64,000 bases of DNA from Dichetophora obliterata (lineage: Eukaryota > Arthropoda > Insecta > Diptera > Sciomyzidae), in assembly GCA_963920525.1 (NCBI GenBank), contig OY986438.1:77045560-77109559 (forward strand), read 5' to 3'. How positions within the stretch are numbered: the stretch's first letter is position 1; the number at the start of each line of letters is the position of its first letter. Of the stretch, positions 32,514-44,157 are shown piece by piece. The notes beneath the pieces are model-generated. The model had not been told where the DNA came from. It saw only the letters and a program-made list of their open reading frames with translations, and did no database searches. The translations under genes were made by a program, and so were the position numbers.

Positions 32514-33420
32514 ATGGGTCCGCTAAATAACTTTTTTTTTTTGAAAATTCTATAGAAAAGAAATTACTAAATATTTTCTCAAATTTCTTTTTTTATTTAA
32601 AAGTACAATCCTTCCGGTTAATATCGAAAAATAATTTCATTCAAATGGCTGCCTCGGCTGGCCATGCATTAGCCTACACGATCGGTCCAATTTTTAAGCA
32701 CATTATCGATTGTGCGCAGCTGTATTTCACCAATGGCTTCACGAATATTGTCCTTTAAAGCGTCAATTGTCTCTGGCTTGTCGGCGTAACACTTATCTTT
32801 GAGGTCACCCCACAAATAATAGTCCAACGGTGTCAAATCGTAGCTCCGAGGTGGCCAAACGACATCAGCTCTGCGGCTGATAATGCGATCTTCAAAAACA
32901 GGACGCAAAACATCAAGTGTAGCTTCGGCTGTGTGGCACGAAGCGCCGTCCTGTTGAAACCAAATGTTGCCAATATCCTCCTCTTCAATTTTTGTGAACA
33001 ACATGGCCCAATAACGATCGCCATTGACTGTAACGGCCACTCCTTGCTCATTTTCGAAGAAAAATGGCCCAATTATGCATCTGGACAAAAATCCGCACCA
33101 AACAGTGACTCGTTTTGGGTGCAGCTGCTTTTCAATGTATGCATGCGGGTTTTCTGTGCCCCAAATGCGACAATTTTGCTTGTTTACATACCCGCCAAGA
33201 TCAAAATGAGCTTCATCTGAAAAGATGATTTTTTTGGCAAAATCGGCATCTTCTATTAGTCTATCGCAGGCCCACTTCCCAGCGTTGTTCAAGCGTATAC
33301 ACAACTATATTCGTTCAGCGGAAAGATAAAACTAATTATCTGTCAAATCAGACATGAGCTAAATGTTACCATTCACGAAATAAGCACTAGTTGAAAAAAA
33401 ACGTTATATGGCGGACCCTT
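32514..33420 (-). mobile_element. Mariner-type element, DD41D group, internally deleted
   Basis: The ends read AAGGGTCCGCCATATAAC (right end, inverted) and ATGGGTCCGCTAAATAAC (left end), each followed by a T run and flanked by TA (32512-32513 and 33421-33422). The element is 907 bp, below the ~1.3 kb of complete mariners. The missing part is the N-terminal DNA-binding half of the transposase. Confidence 0.9.
32618..33304 (-). pseudogene. DD41D mariner transposase, N-terminally deleted
   Basis: A 211-residue frame covers the catalytic core: KKIIFSDEAHFDLGGYVN (first Asp), NIWFQQDGASCHTAEATLDV (second Asp) and DLTPLDYYLWGDLKD (third Asp). Counting between the second and third Asp gives 41 residues, the rosa-type DD41D signature. 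The helix-turn-helix domain before KWACDRLIEDADF is gone. A stop codon (TAA) at 32669-32671, where relatives appear to have a Tyr, cuts the last 17 residues; reading on gives MASRGSHLNEIIF to a stop at 32618. Not functional. Confidence 0.9.
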
Positions 33421-33422
33421 TA

Positions 33423-33917
33423 TTTCAAAACTTTTTCTCCAAAATATTAAAACCGCCATTCACTGCCGGAGAGCACTTTTTTACAAAATAAGGTAGGCAC
33501 CTTATATGAACTGAACTATTTTTATACGACACAGGCATAACCTGTGCATGTCGTTTGCTGAAGTGTTCACATTTTCACGAAAACGTATTAATCATGCGTT
33601 GTTTTCGCCATAACTAAGCATAATCCTACAGTTAATGAATGCAGCCGCAGGTAACGCCATAGGAAGAAATCTTAATTGGGTAACAGGTAGAATCCTTTTT
33701 GCGCACATTTTTTATCTATAAAGCCGCGCATCTGCATAGCAAATATATTTCTCACAAAAACTAACGCGTAATCATAACAGATATGTAAAGTGTAACTTAC
33801 GATTTTGTTGCTAATTTGTATTTGGTAAACAAATTTAAAAATTATATCGTCGCGGCTATCATTGGCGAAAATATTGTCAGTCACAAAACTATGGAAGCTG
33901 TTCGAAAATAGAAATCG
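33423..33917. other. No gene recognised
   Basis: Spacer between the mariner and the Transib-like relic. Contains a short CACAGGC-GCCTGTG-like palindrome near 33529. The 5' terminus of the next element may lie here but was not found. Confidence 0.35.
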
Positions 33918-35812
33918 ATGCTGAAATTTAAGCTGACAAACGAAACTTGGCTAAAAAAAACTCTTGAATACGATTGTCAATTAGACGAGGAATGTGATTC
34001 TGATATCAATCCTGAAGATGGACATGAACAGAATACTAAGAGAGGAAGACCTACGAAGCCTTTCACTGAGAGTTCTGTCCGCTCTCAAAGAAGAAAACTT
34101 CAGAAGATCTCGGAAATTTGTGGTAAAGAGTTTGTCGAAAAAGCCTATATGCAGCAATTGAACTCCGCACGAAGGCACTTGCAATCTGAGATTGTTGAAT
34201 GTGCATCCAAAGCTAGTCCAAATCGCCTAAAAAGGGTATTAACTACATTTCCAACACCGCAGCAAACACAGGAGAACGACACGCCACCAAGTGCTTATCT
34301 CCTGATTCAGCATTGGCACTCTTCATAAATACTAAAATGACAAAATAGCAATATGAAGAGGTGAGAAGTTCCACAATGGACATCGGTGTACACTGCTACC
34401 CAAATTACAGAACCATCGTAACTGCGAAAGACCGCTGCATGCCTCAAATAGAAGAAGGAAATATAACAGAAACATCAGTTGAGGTTAAATTGCAATCTTT
34501 GTTGGACCATACTGCTGAGCGAATACTGCAAACTATGCCAGAAGAGCTTATCAACCTCTGCAGTGGAAATTTACAGTTGATCTCTAAATGGGGCTGCGAG
34601 GGCTCATCGGACAACAAAAAGAGTACAAGCAAACTCTTGAAGAAGGCTTTAGCGACGCGCATATGTTTATGGTGTCTTTAGTATCCCTTCGGCTGGTTTG
34701 ACTGAATTACTACTGAAGGAGCCTATTAAGAACCATCAACTTCCAAAGCAGCAAGTACGAACAGGCAGACTGCGAATATATGGAAAAATCCGAGTCCTTC
34801 ATCTACAAATTACTGCAGACCAGTGAAATTTGCCTTTCACAAGGAAACTGCGGAAATCATCAAGGAAGAAGTAGCGGCCATTAATACGCAAATAGACACT
34901 TTGGAAGATTCTGTCTTCATTTTGAACGGGAAAAATATCACCATTCACCATAAATTGTTTCTCACAATGGTCGATGTTAAGGTAATGCAGGTATTAACTG
35001 ACACGAAAATACACTCGATCGTGCATTATTTGCGGCGCTTATGGAAGCAAATTGGGCGAACCTTCAACTGATGAGTGCCAAAAACTGGGATATACATTTG
35101 GTCTCTCACCGCTGCATGCCAAAATTTGCTTTATGGAGCACATTTTGAAAGTCTCGTATGACTTGGATTTTGGTGGAAAGGTCACAATTAAAAACTCTGC
35201 ATGCAAAACTTTTCGGGAAGAAAAAAAAAATCAAATTTAAGCTGAGTTCCGCAAAGTGGGACTCATTGTTGATACCACGAAGCTTGGAACTGGCAGCAGC
35301 AACGATGGCAACACATCCTGTACATTTTTTGCTGATGCTCACACTACATCAAAAATCACTCTAATTGATGAGGTCTTCATATCAAGGTTGCGAACCATCT
35401 TACAGATTATTAGCTGCAATGAGCATATACGAGTTGAGCGTTTTGGACAGTTCGCAAAGGAAACAGCAGAATTATACAGTAAATTATATCCTTGGCGTGC
35501 TATGTCTCCAACACTGCATAAGGTTTTAATGCATGGCGAACAAATCATAAAGTAATCATATCCTACCTATTGGAGAGCTATCTGAAGAAGTGCAAGAGAA
35601 AAAATAAGGATTATAGGTTCTATAGGGAGCATAACACCCAAAAGTTTTCAAGGCAAAAAACAAATGAGGATCTATTTAGAATGCTTATGATATCATCTGA
35701 TCCATTTATATCTAGTTTCAGAAATTCAAAGAAAATTCCTCATAGTCCCTTAAGTAAAGAAGCAAAAGATTTAATTGTTCAACCAACTGATGAATTTTTT
35801 GAAGAAAATTGA
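33918..35812 (+). pseudogene. Transib/RAG1-core-like transposase relic
   Basis: Pieces in several frames follow one long protein. A basic KRGRPTKPFTESSVRSQRRK region comes first, then LISKWGCEGSSDN, SDAHMFMVSLVSLRLV, NPSPSSTNYCRPVKFAF, and HHKLFLTMVDVKVMQVLTD. A zinc pair CIICGAYGSK follows, then FGLSPLHAKICFMEHILKVS, MGLIVDTTKLG-GSSNDGN, YPWRAMSPTLHKVLMHG and LMISSDPFISSFRN. The layout (Gly-Asp/Glu-Gly-Ser-Ser box, RPSS-YCRP, a CxxC finger, then a His-rich helix) recalls the family sharing the RAG1 catalytic core with Transib. Frameshifts and stops (near 34325, 34680, 35070, 35240 and 35555) kill it. The first acidic site reads Glu (GCEGSS) where Asp is expected. Termini were not found. Family name is moderately certain; that it is a dead transposase is firm. 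Confidence 0.6.
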
Positions 35813-36059
35813 TATAAAAAATCAATTTATAAATACTTGATAAATTATACTTTTTATTAATACATATATAATAGTAAAACAATTCAATAAAACATTCTAT
35901 ACAAATACGAAATTTTTTACGTAATAATTTTTTATATTTAAATTTCAAAAAACCATATTAAAAAAATAGAGAAGAGAAAATCACAGAAATTATATCAAGT
36001 TCTCATACAAAAGGCATGTACATATTTTATCGTTAAGTTGCAAAAAACAAAAAAATTGC

Positions 36060-36235
36060 TATATATTTACTAGTCTACCTCCCATGCAAAGTGGCGGCAT
36101 CTATAAGGTAAAGCTTCATAAATGCCATACTTATTGAGATATTGCCTTAACACTTTGCACATATCTTCTCCTCTACAAAATAAAGAACATCTGTAAAAAT
36201 TATATCAAACCGGATATGAACCACGCCTACAATGC
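36060..36235 (+). repeat. Fragment of the ~150 bp tandem family
   Basis: CTACCTCCCATGCAAAGTGG, then ACTTTGCACATATCT and, at 36222, ACCACGCCTAC reproduce the order of one unit. Only about one unit remains. Confidence 0.6.
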
Positions 36236-37529
36236 GCTGCACGGCATAACATATATAAACATTTTCAAAAAAATCAACTTCCTACCCAAAAAAATACTAA
36301 ACGAAATTTCAAGAACTATTTTGATACCTCATATTAAAGGACTAACTTTCATATGCACATTTGATGATTCTGCGACAAGGTCTAAACTAATAGGCCTATT
36401 GCGTAGGGCAACCAAACAGAGTTGCGTAGCCAAATAAGCAACCCAACTTTAAAGCAACCGAACTTCCATCTGGTATTTCGTATCACCAGGGGCGTAACTA
36501 GCGGGGTGTAAGGGGGTAGACTACCCTCTTTACTTTTTTAGAGTCGGCCTAATTGTTATTTTTTACTAAAATTTTTAAAAATATTGATTTTTATAAGCAA
36601 TAATTATGAACGCATCAGAGCCAGTCGTACCTTTTATTGCCATTTTCATAACAAAAAAACTTTAGTCGGCTATTTCATTTTAATTCATACCCAAAACTAT
36701 CTTCAGTCGGCCAATTCACTTTCAGTCGTACCTTAAACGAGCTTCAGTCGGCCAACATTTTAAGTCGTATCAGCGTGGAATTGTAAACGAATCCAGTGTT
36801 CCTTTGTGACAAAATGCAGAAAAAGTTCAGAAAAGTAGCATAAAGTCTGTTAAAAAAGTACGGAAATAGTAATGCATAGTAATGTAAAAGAGAGCAGCGG
36901 ACCAAATGGACCATTTTTAGTCCAATTGTGCAACCGTGTCCTTGACCAAAAATAAAAACCGAAAATGATATTTTTGTTTGACCAAAAAAATATTAATGAT
37001 TTTTATTTAAGATTTAAAAGATAAACTCAGATTACTATTTTTATATCGGAGAAAAAACTTGAAAATCATAAAATAATGATTAATGCTTAAGTTTTTGGAT
37101 ATAGCTTAATGATAACAGTCCCTGATACAAATACCTTGTCAAAAAATTGAAAAAATAAGTGGAATAAAACAAGCCCAAACGAGCAAAGGCTTACTCAGTC
37201 GCCACACATATTCTCTTTTTTAAAACCTAATTAATACATTTTTGTATAATTTTTTGAGATTGAAATTTTTATCCAGAAATTCCCAACAGTTGTAATAAAA
37301 AATTTAATGACGATTGAAATCGGCCAACATATTTAAAGAAATTTTCTTAGCTCAAGAACTCTGATGTAAAATACGTAATTTCATAGACTTAACATTTAAA
37401 TTTGAATACAATTATAATAAATAAATATAAAACGAATTTAAAAGATTAAGTCAGAGTATTGAAAAAAGAACACCATTTTTAAATCTGCATTCAAAATTCA
37501 TTTATTATAAATTAATTTTATAATTGTTG

Positions 37530-37927
37530 GCCTTTGTAGTCTAGTGGAGACTCTCAACCCAAAGGTCCCTGGTTCGAATCCGGGCTCGGGCATGGTTCTT
37601 TGCACTTTCTTTGTTCTTTCTTTGTCCTACATTTAAGAATTATGGAAAACTAAAAATCCACAACTAAATTGTGGAAAATGTGAAAGAATGGAACAACTAA
37701 GGGCTTCAAATGCTTGCCGAGGTTAAGGCATAACACTAGCCTCGGTTAAAAAGCAATTCTAATTGTCTTTCGCAGTTGTTTCCCTAATCAATAATTCACG
37801 TATAGTTCCAATCAATTCCTCTAAATAATATATCCTTTTCCTTTCAGGTCAAAGACCAAACCTTGTTTGTATAAGGCGCATGCCTTGGTTCTTTGATCTT
37901 TAAAAAAAAAAAAAAAACATCGCTTTA
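37530..37927 (+). mobile_element. tRNA-derived SINE with target duplication
   Basis: The head (37530-37600) has an A box TAGTCTAGTGGA and a perfect B box GGTTCGAATCC about 40 bp later, ending GGGCTCGGGCA. The body has no ORF. It ends in an A-run of 16 or more (about 37903-37918). An 11-bp duplication TATAATTGTTG flanks it (37519-37529 and 37928-37938). These are the hallmarks of a polymerase III-transcribed SINE moved by a LINE machinery. The A box has a shortened D-arm, so it is not a working tRNA gene. A few bases (CATCGCTT) lie between the A-run and the right duplication. Confidence 0.88.
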
Positions 37928-37984
37928 TATAATTGTTGATGTTTTAAACGAAATTTCCCAAAGCTCTAAGAAAATTGACAAGTG

Positions 37985-38420
37985 GACTCAAATGCTGCAT
38001 ATTCGCTATCAACCCAATTCATTTCTGTGGACTTTATTATAAGTCTTGTTTTTGTAAAAAATGTGCTAGTAAAAATGAAACTCCTGACTGAATCTCTTGA
38101 AGCCGTTGAACTGAATATTTTATATGCTATGAAATTTATTTCATGTGCCCTTAAGTCATTAGAAAAAATAAATTCGTAATCTAAAGGCACGGATAACCTA
38201 ATTAGTAGTGCTGTTGCATTGTTAAAATTGTTTAATGTTGATGCTGAATAGGAATTCTCAATTCGCCATCGCCGTCGTCTTGCGCCGAAACGTTTGGATG
38301 ATAAAAATGCCAACTCGGCTTATTTTTCGATAAACTGTTTTTATAGAAGAGAATTTAAACTTGTATTGGATAAGATAACAGAAATAATCTTTCTCTTCTT
38401 ACCGTTTAGACGTGTTTTTG
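37985..38420 (+). pseudogene. hAT (ZMYM1-like) transposase fragment
   Basis: Plus-strand fragments read LVFVKNVLVKMKLLTESLEA, LNILYAMKFIS and then, in another frame, SIRHRRRLAPKRLDDKNANS and INCFYRREFKLVLDKI. The second part matches the RRRR-PKRLDD ... YRxEFxxVLD block upstream of the dimerisation domain in ZMYM1-like hAT transposases. Stops lie between them. The 115-residue minus ORF over the same bases is a shadow. Confidence 0.5.
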
Positions 38421-38603
38421 CGAGCTCTAACATTTAAAGTTATCTTTAGCCAAAAGTTCTAAATTTATAAATATAAATAGAAATAAACAGCTTTCTGATC
38501 AACTTGCACATACATCTGGAAGCGTGATAACGTGGATTTCATCCTTTTAAAATACTTGATATTTAATTTAATTTTCAATATAAATATATGTATATATGTA
38601 TTA

Positions 38604-38900
38604 GGGCGGGTCAATTTGTATGGACGAATTTTTTGGTGGTCTGGCTCAGCGAAATTCGTAAAATACATGTAATTTCAAGACTTTTTCTCCACTACAGCAT
38701 ATACAAATTCTGAAAAAAAGCTGTGCGGACTTTCGTAAATAGATTTTGTTCTCAATTATAAAATATGAATGTATGTGTATGAATCTATTTACGAAAGTCC
38801 GCACAGCTTTTTTTCAGAATTTGTATATGCTGTAGTGGAGAAAAAGTCTTGAAATTACATGTATTTTACGAATTTCGCTGAGCCAGAATTTGACCCGCCC
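38604..38900. mobile_element. Snapback MITE, TA-flanked, GGGCGGGTC ends
   Basis: A 297 bp element whose arms are near-identical inverted copies (for example AAAGTCTTGAAATTACATG and TTTCGTAAATAGATT). The left arm has about 24 extra bases near its end. Ends GGGCGGGTCAATTT are flanked by TA (38602-38603 and 38901-38902). The end sequence resembles GGGTGGGTCGATTT of the 47.3 kb element. No ORF. Confidence 0.88.
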
Positions 38901-38902
38901 TA

Positions 38903-39589
38903 ATATGTATATTTGTTTATAATTTGCTTCTTTCCTTCTTCTTGTCTTTTTTTTAAGCGCAAAGAGGTTTCTATAAAGCAAATTATCGTATTTTCTTTCT
39001 ACATCTGTTTAAACGCTACTGCAAAAACTCTAGTGCTTATAAAACTTTTCAATTCGTTGGTTCTACAAAATCAGGGCTGAAAAGTTTCTACAGTATGTGA
39101 CAGAACTGAACATCCACCTCGTAGCGTCGTGACATCCGCAAACCGGATGACAAGGCACTTCCTGACTTAGCGGGCGTCTACATAGGTATGCATAGGTATG
39201 CATAGCTAGGTAGCTATGCTTCAGCTTAGCTCAGGGAAAATGGTCGTGGGGTTGCTTCGTCAGGAAGTCGTGGGATGCGATCTGCACAAGTTAAATGTAT
39301 GCAGACGGTAACAGGAAACGGAAAAGGAACATTTAAATTAAAATTCAAATGGGCGGAAACAGGAAACGGATGGGAGAGAGAAAAAAAGTAAAACAAAACG
39401 CAAACCGACTCGTAGCCTCTATGCACCATATAGTAAGAGGGAGGAAGGTGTAAATTCCCCTCATAGTCTATACCCGCCCTGCCTGTTAATGAACGGAGAA
39501 GTGACTTCATTAACCCGAATCGTAAAAAAAAATTTGATTTTAAAGTCTGCATTATTTTATACTTAGTGCGTGTTGAGGAAATTTATTTT
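38903..39589. other. No gene recognised
   Basis: Contains a short TAGGTATGCA duplication near 39181-39205. ORFs here have no family match. Confidence 0.4.
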
Positions 39590-40725
39590 TAGGCTTAACT
39601 CATTTTTCTGTTAGTGTAAGAAAAAAAATAAGCTTTTTAAGTTTATAGTATTTTGAACTTAGAGTAGGTTCAGAATTATTATTTTCAAGTTTGACTCATT
39701 TTTCTCTTAGTGTAAGTCAAACAATAAGTGTTTTAAGATAGTATTATTTTTTTCTTAGTGTGTGGTGAAAACTAATGTTTTTAAGTTTGAACTATGTTTA
39801 ACTTAGTGTATGAAAAAGCTAATTTTTTTTAAGTTTACATTGTTTTTATCTTAGTGTATGTTAAAAAGAAAATTTATTTTTGAAGTCTGAATCATTTTCA
39901 ACTTAAGTGTGTACTGAAAACTAATATTATTAAATTTGAATTATTTTTAACTTAGTGTATGAAAAAACTAATATTTTTAAGTTTGAATTGTTTTTATCTT
40001 GGTAAGTGAAAAAAAATAATTATTTTATGTTTGACTCACTTTTGTCTTATTGTTCTGTAGGTTGAGAATTAATATTTTTAAGTTAGAATTATATTTAACT
40101 AAGTGAATGTTGAAAAATCTTATTTTTAAGCTTAGATCATTTTCATTTTAGCATATGTCGAAATATAAGGAAGTTTAAGTTTAATTCATTTTCGTTTTTG
40201 TGCATGTCAGTAAAAATGTCTTGTATTAAAAAAAAGTAATTTTAAGTTTGAATAATTTTCAACTTAGTTTAGGTTGTAGCACGAAAATTTATTTTTAAAT
40301 TTGAATCATATTCAACTTAGCGTATGTAAAAAAATATAAATTTCAAGTTGAAAATTATTTTCAACTTAGTGTATTTTGAAAAAGAAAATTTATTTTTAAG
40401 TTTGAATCAATTTCAGCTTAAGGCATTTTGAAAAAGTAAATTTATTATTAAGTTTGAATTATTTTGAACTTAGTGTATTTTGAAAAAGAAAATTTCTGTA
40501 AGTTTGAATCAATTTCAACTTAGTGTATGTTGAACAATATTAATTTTAAGTTGGAAATTATTTTCAACTTAGTGTATTTTGAAAAAGAAAATTTCTTTAA
40601 GTTTGAATCAATTTCAACTTAGTGTATGTTGAACAATATTAATTTTAAGTTGGAAATTATTTTCAACTTAGTGTATGTGGAAAACTAATATTTTAAGTTT
40701 GAGTTATTTTTATATTAGTATATGT
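39590..40725 (+). repeat. Minisatellite, ~48-50 bp unit, about 23 copies
   Basis: Units carry TTTTTAAGTTTGAATTATTT, AACTTAGTGTATG and TTGAAAAA words. Spacing between the AACTTAGTGTATG boxes is 47-50 bp, so the array is regular but diverged. Two neighbouring units near 40450-40670 are duplicated almost identically as ~98 bp blocks, so local expansion occurred. Confidence 0.85.
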
Positions 40726-40735
40726 CGATATATTT

Positions 40736-41060
40736 ATTTTTATTTCGATTATGTTTAATTCGTATTTTTTGTTAAGTTTTTGTTGAATTTATTTTAGTTT
40801 CGATTACGTTTAATTTGTATTTTTTGTTTTGTTTAGTTTATGTTCAATATATTAGTTCTGATTACGTTTAATTCGTATCTTGTTTAGCTTATGTTCAATA
40901 TATTAGTTCCAATTACGTTTAATTCGTATCTTGTTTAGTTAAGTTCAATATATTAGTTCCAATTACATTTAATTCGTACCTTGTTTAGTTTATATTAAAA
41001 AAAATTCTCTGTTACGTTTAGTACCAATTTTTGTTTATTTTATATTAATTTTTTTTTCCT
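40736..41060 (+). repeat. Second minisatellite, ~55-60 bp unit
   Basis: About five units with ATTACGTTTAATTCGTAT, TTGTTTAGTTTATGTT and CAATATATTAGTTCC. It directly follows the first minisatellite but has a different unit. Confidence 0.75.
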
Positions 41061-42850
41061 ACGCTAAGAAAATTATTGGTTTGGTTTACGTTTCGTTTAG
41101 TTCGGATTAATTTTAAATTATATTTTTGATTGGTTTCATTTAAGTAAGTTTTATTTTATGTTAAGATTGCGCTTAATTATTTTAGTTTTAGCTTTGTTTT
41201 AGTTGCCTATTAATGTTGAAATTGGCCGTAGTTTTTTTTTCTTAAGATATCTTTTAATTTAGATTACTACTTTGAATAATATTACCAGCTTAAATTTTTT
41301 TGTAGAATGGTAACCGTGTATAGCTATAAAATTTTAAAGCAAGCTGATAATCATATAACTATATAAGTATATGTATGTGTCAAAAGTATATAAGACACTT
41401 GATTTTGGTAATAATATTGAGAAAAAAACTTGCATTGACCGTTTTGCATAAAAATCTAAGTATTCAATTACTTATTGAACTGATTTTAAAGTATATTGAG
41501 TACTTGTTTTTTTTTTTAAATAATACGCAGATTATTATATTTTGATATGAAGCTATATGAATATATATATAAATTATATATATTGATAAATTACATAAAC
41601 AGGGTGAGATTATTACATAAACAGGGTAGAGCGAATGATGGTGATGCTCTAGGTAACCGAGAGGATGATAGTGGTCCTGAGATGTGGTTGCTCCTGCGGT
41701 GAGGTGTACGTTGCTACTGTAGTTGCAGCATTAAGCGAGTGCTTTCGTTTATGTTGCTGTTAAGAAACCCGCAAGTTGCTGATGCATCAGCCACGCTGGA
41801 GAGCGGTTGCCGACGCTGCTGTTGTAGTAGTTAGCTGCTGTTGAGGTTATATGCTGTTGTTGGTGTTAGCTGCTGTTGATGGTGTTGGAAGGCTCCTGGA
41901 CGTTGACATGGTAGTGACGTGGGCGAAACGTAGCTGCTGGTGTAGAAGTAGGTGGCAGTTGCCGTTGCTTGTAGTGTCGCTACACGAGGCCACACGCACT
42001 CTTTGTCGCTGTTTTAAAATGACTATTTTTGAAGTCACTTTTAAAAACTGTTGCTGCTGTTGTGGTGGGTGTAAGAAAAAAACTATAAGATTTATCTTAA
42101 ATATTAAGATTTTAACTTACCCACAAATTTACGTATCTCGTAATCCAGTCAGCCATCACCAAAAAGAAAGACAAAGGCCGGAAGTTCGCCAGCTATCGCT
42201 CTTTTCGTTGACAGCAGCCACCGGTTGTATTTTCGTTTACATAGGCAAGTCGGACAGTACAACACGCTAGGTTATACAACATGGTTTAATGACTACTTAC
42301 ACCGAATGTCGGTGCAAACGAGTGTTTGCGCAAACTGTCAGACACTGTGTTTGAACAATTTTTTGCGATGTTTGCAATCAAATAGGCCGCGTATACATCG
42401 AAAGGGCCTTAACAAGCAATTAAGTCAGCATAACAAACATGTCAGCTGGCAATTTGAACGATGTCACAATGTAGGCACTAATTAACAACGGCTGACATAG
42501 ACACCCAAGGCAAGAAAAAAACAAAAAACATCAATTATATTTAATCGCTTCAGAGTTGAAACCCCAGCTCTGGTTTGAATTTGAATTCAAATTCCAGACC
42601 AAACAAGGGCACAACACAACGGTGTTACCGGTTGAGCCGATGAGAAAAAAACTCTTCCAGTTGATCAGTCGTAGTGTTTCCTCTGCTGACTTGAATTTTG
42701 CATTCAAATTCAAGCCTGAGCATGGAAACAACTGTCGACTTAGCTGTAAAAATTGGGGATGCGTTCTGACAGTGACATTTTCATTAAGGTTGGTTCGCCA
42801 ACCCACCCTACTACTATCTGTCAAACGACCATTTGACGCTTGAGATTTTT
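41061..42850. other. No gene recognised; CTG/GTT-rich segment
   Basis: Segment 41690-42070 is rich in GCTGCTGTTG-type triplets (CAG/CAA codons on the minus strand), typical of fly low-complexity DNA. ORFs there lack a family match. The words TTACATAAACAGGGT occur twice (about 41592 and 41612). Around 42560-42720 are Phe/Asn-coding TTTGAATTTGAATTCAAATT palindromes. Confidence 0.4.
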
Positions 42851-42967
42851 CACCCCCCACAAGTACAGTGTCTTTATAAAAACGAACTGTTTTTCATTAA
42901 AAGCATTTAAGTTAATTTTTCTCCTTTTACTTACATCTATATTGCAAAACTTTCTATTTAACTGAAA

Positions 42968-43570
42968 ATGATCTGCAATTTCCGAAACTGCGCTGTAAAA
43001 GGTGAATCAGACCGGCTGGTTACTTGCTGGTTGTGTGATTAATTTTTTCATATCAAGTGTGCAGCGTTGACTGCGAGGATCTTCGATGCACTCAACGAAA
43101 GTAAAGGACTTCGTTGGTCATGTGAAGGTTGCAGGTTTACAAACGTTGAGATCTTTAAACTTATTAGGCAATCTCGGAAAGGTTTTTTAGAGGTGGCTAA
43201 GGATCTAAAGGTAGCACAAGATAGACTGAGTTAATACGAAGATTTGTTTAAAAAGTTTAAAATTATGGATGAAGCATACAATTCTCCAAAACGTAAACGT
43301 TCAAACAAAAATCTTCGTAGTTCAGCTAAAACTACTGATATGACCATGCCCAATAATAATACTGTTCTACCTTCTACTGTAACTGTTTTCCCTAATGTGA
43401 AGACACAGCTTGAAGAACAATCAATTGGAGCTGTCAATATTGATCAAATGACCGATAATATCGCACCAACTAAGGTCGCTGCGTCAGCTGATCAGATTTC
43501 TCCTTCTGTTGAAGCAATACCAATCATAGAGGAAAATGCTGACTCTCCTCGCGTTTCTATCAAAATTTAA
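42968..43570 (+). pseudogene. LINE ORF1 relic with PHD finger
   Basis: From the ATG the frame reads MICNFRNCAVKGESDRLVTC, WLCD, an in-frame stop, FFHIKCAALTARIFDALN, LRWSCEGCRFT. This is a C4HC3-type PHD finger as in ORF1 of some jockey-like LINEs. A second stop comes after VAQDRLS. The frame then goes on MDEAYNSPKRKRSNKNL to a stop at 43570. Text after it is unrelated, so only the 5' part of a LINE remains. Confidence 0.65.
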
Positions 43571-44155
43571 AAAAATCGTATATTGTACACTGAATAACCA
43601 GTAAAAAACCTCTGTTTTTAGAACTTAAATACTAAGGTGAACTCACGTACACAATAAATGAGTTTCACCAAAGTACATAAAAATGGGAAAAACATATGTT
43701 TTGACGTCACAAAATTTAAGTTTCCTATCTCTTTATCTCTGATCAAAACCACAAAGCAAAAAAGCATAAAAAACGAGATCGATCTTACTTTAGCATTGAT
43801 AGAAGAATTATAAAAACAAAAGAAAAGCCATTAAGATATTTTTCTAGACTACATTGGGAAGGTTAGAAAAACTGAAACTAACAAGAGAAAATGTAACCAA
43901 AAACAAACTAACCAAGTGAAAATATAACAAAAAAAAAAGTTGTTAAAGTAAACACATACCTATGTTATTTATTTTACTATGTTAAAAGAAGGTTTTTAAA
44001 GGATTTAAAATTGAAAAAGGTAACCCTAACCACAGCTATAATTTTATCGACATGCCCGCTATTTACACTTTATCTCTCAAAAGTTTAAATTTTTTACATG
44101 TTTACATGCTTAGATGAGAACCCTTAATGTTTTTGTAGCTTACTTGTACTAAAAT
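43571..44155. other. AT-rich, nothing recognised
   Basis: No ORF with family match and no inverted repeat pair. Confidence 0.4.
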
Positions 44156-44157
44156 TA

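Larger units (their letters stand above)
36488..38420 (+). mobile_element. Possible hAT relic with left end
   Basis: At 36488 the words CAGGGGCGTAACTAG match a widespread hAT-type terminus. About 1.5 kb downstream a ZMYM1-like hAT transposase fragment lies on the same strand. Between them are AGTCGGCCAA repeats (four copies, 36540-36770) and a later SINE insertion. The right terminus and the 8-bp duplication were not found, so the joint is an inference. Confidence 0.4.

Noticed and set aside
37530..37600. Functional tRNA gene
   Set aside because: Boxes are good, but the acceptor stem does not pair and a body with an A-tail and target duplication follows, so it is a SINE head.
37966..38313. 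115-residue minus ORF
   Set aside because: The opposite strand carries recognisable hAT transposase text over the same bases.
39226..39552. 108-residue minus ORF
   Set aside because: No motif or family match, and composition fits chance.
41847..42270. 139-residue ORF rich in Leu, Arg and Cys
   Set aside because: It reads through CTG/GTT-rich low-complexity DNA, and both strands are open.
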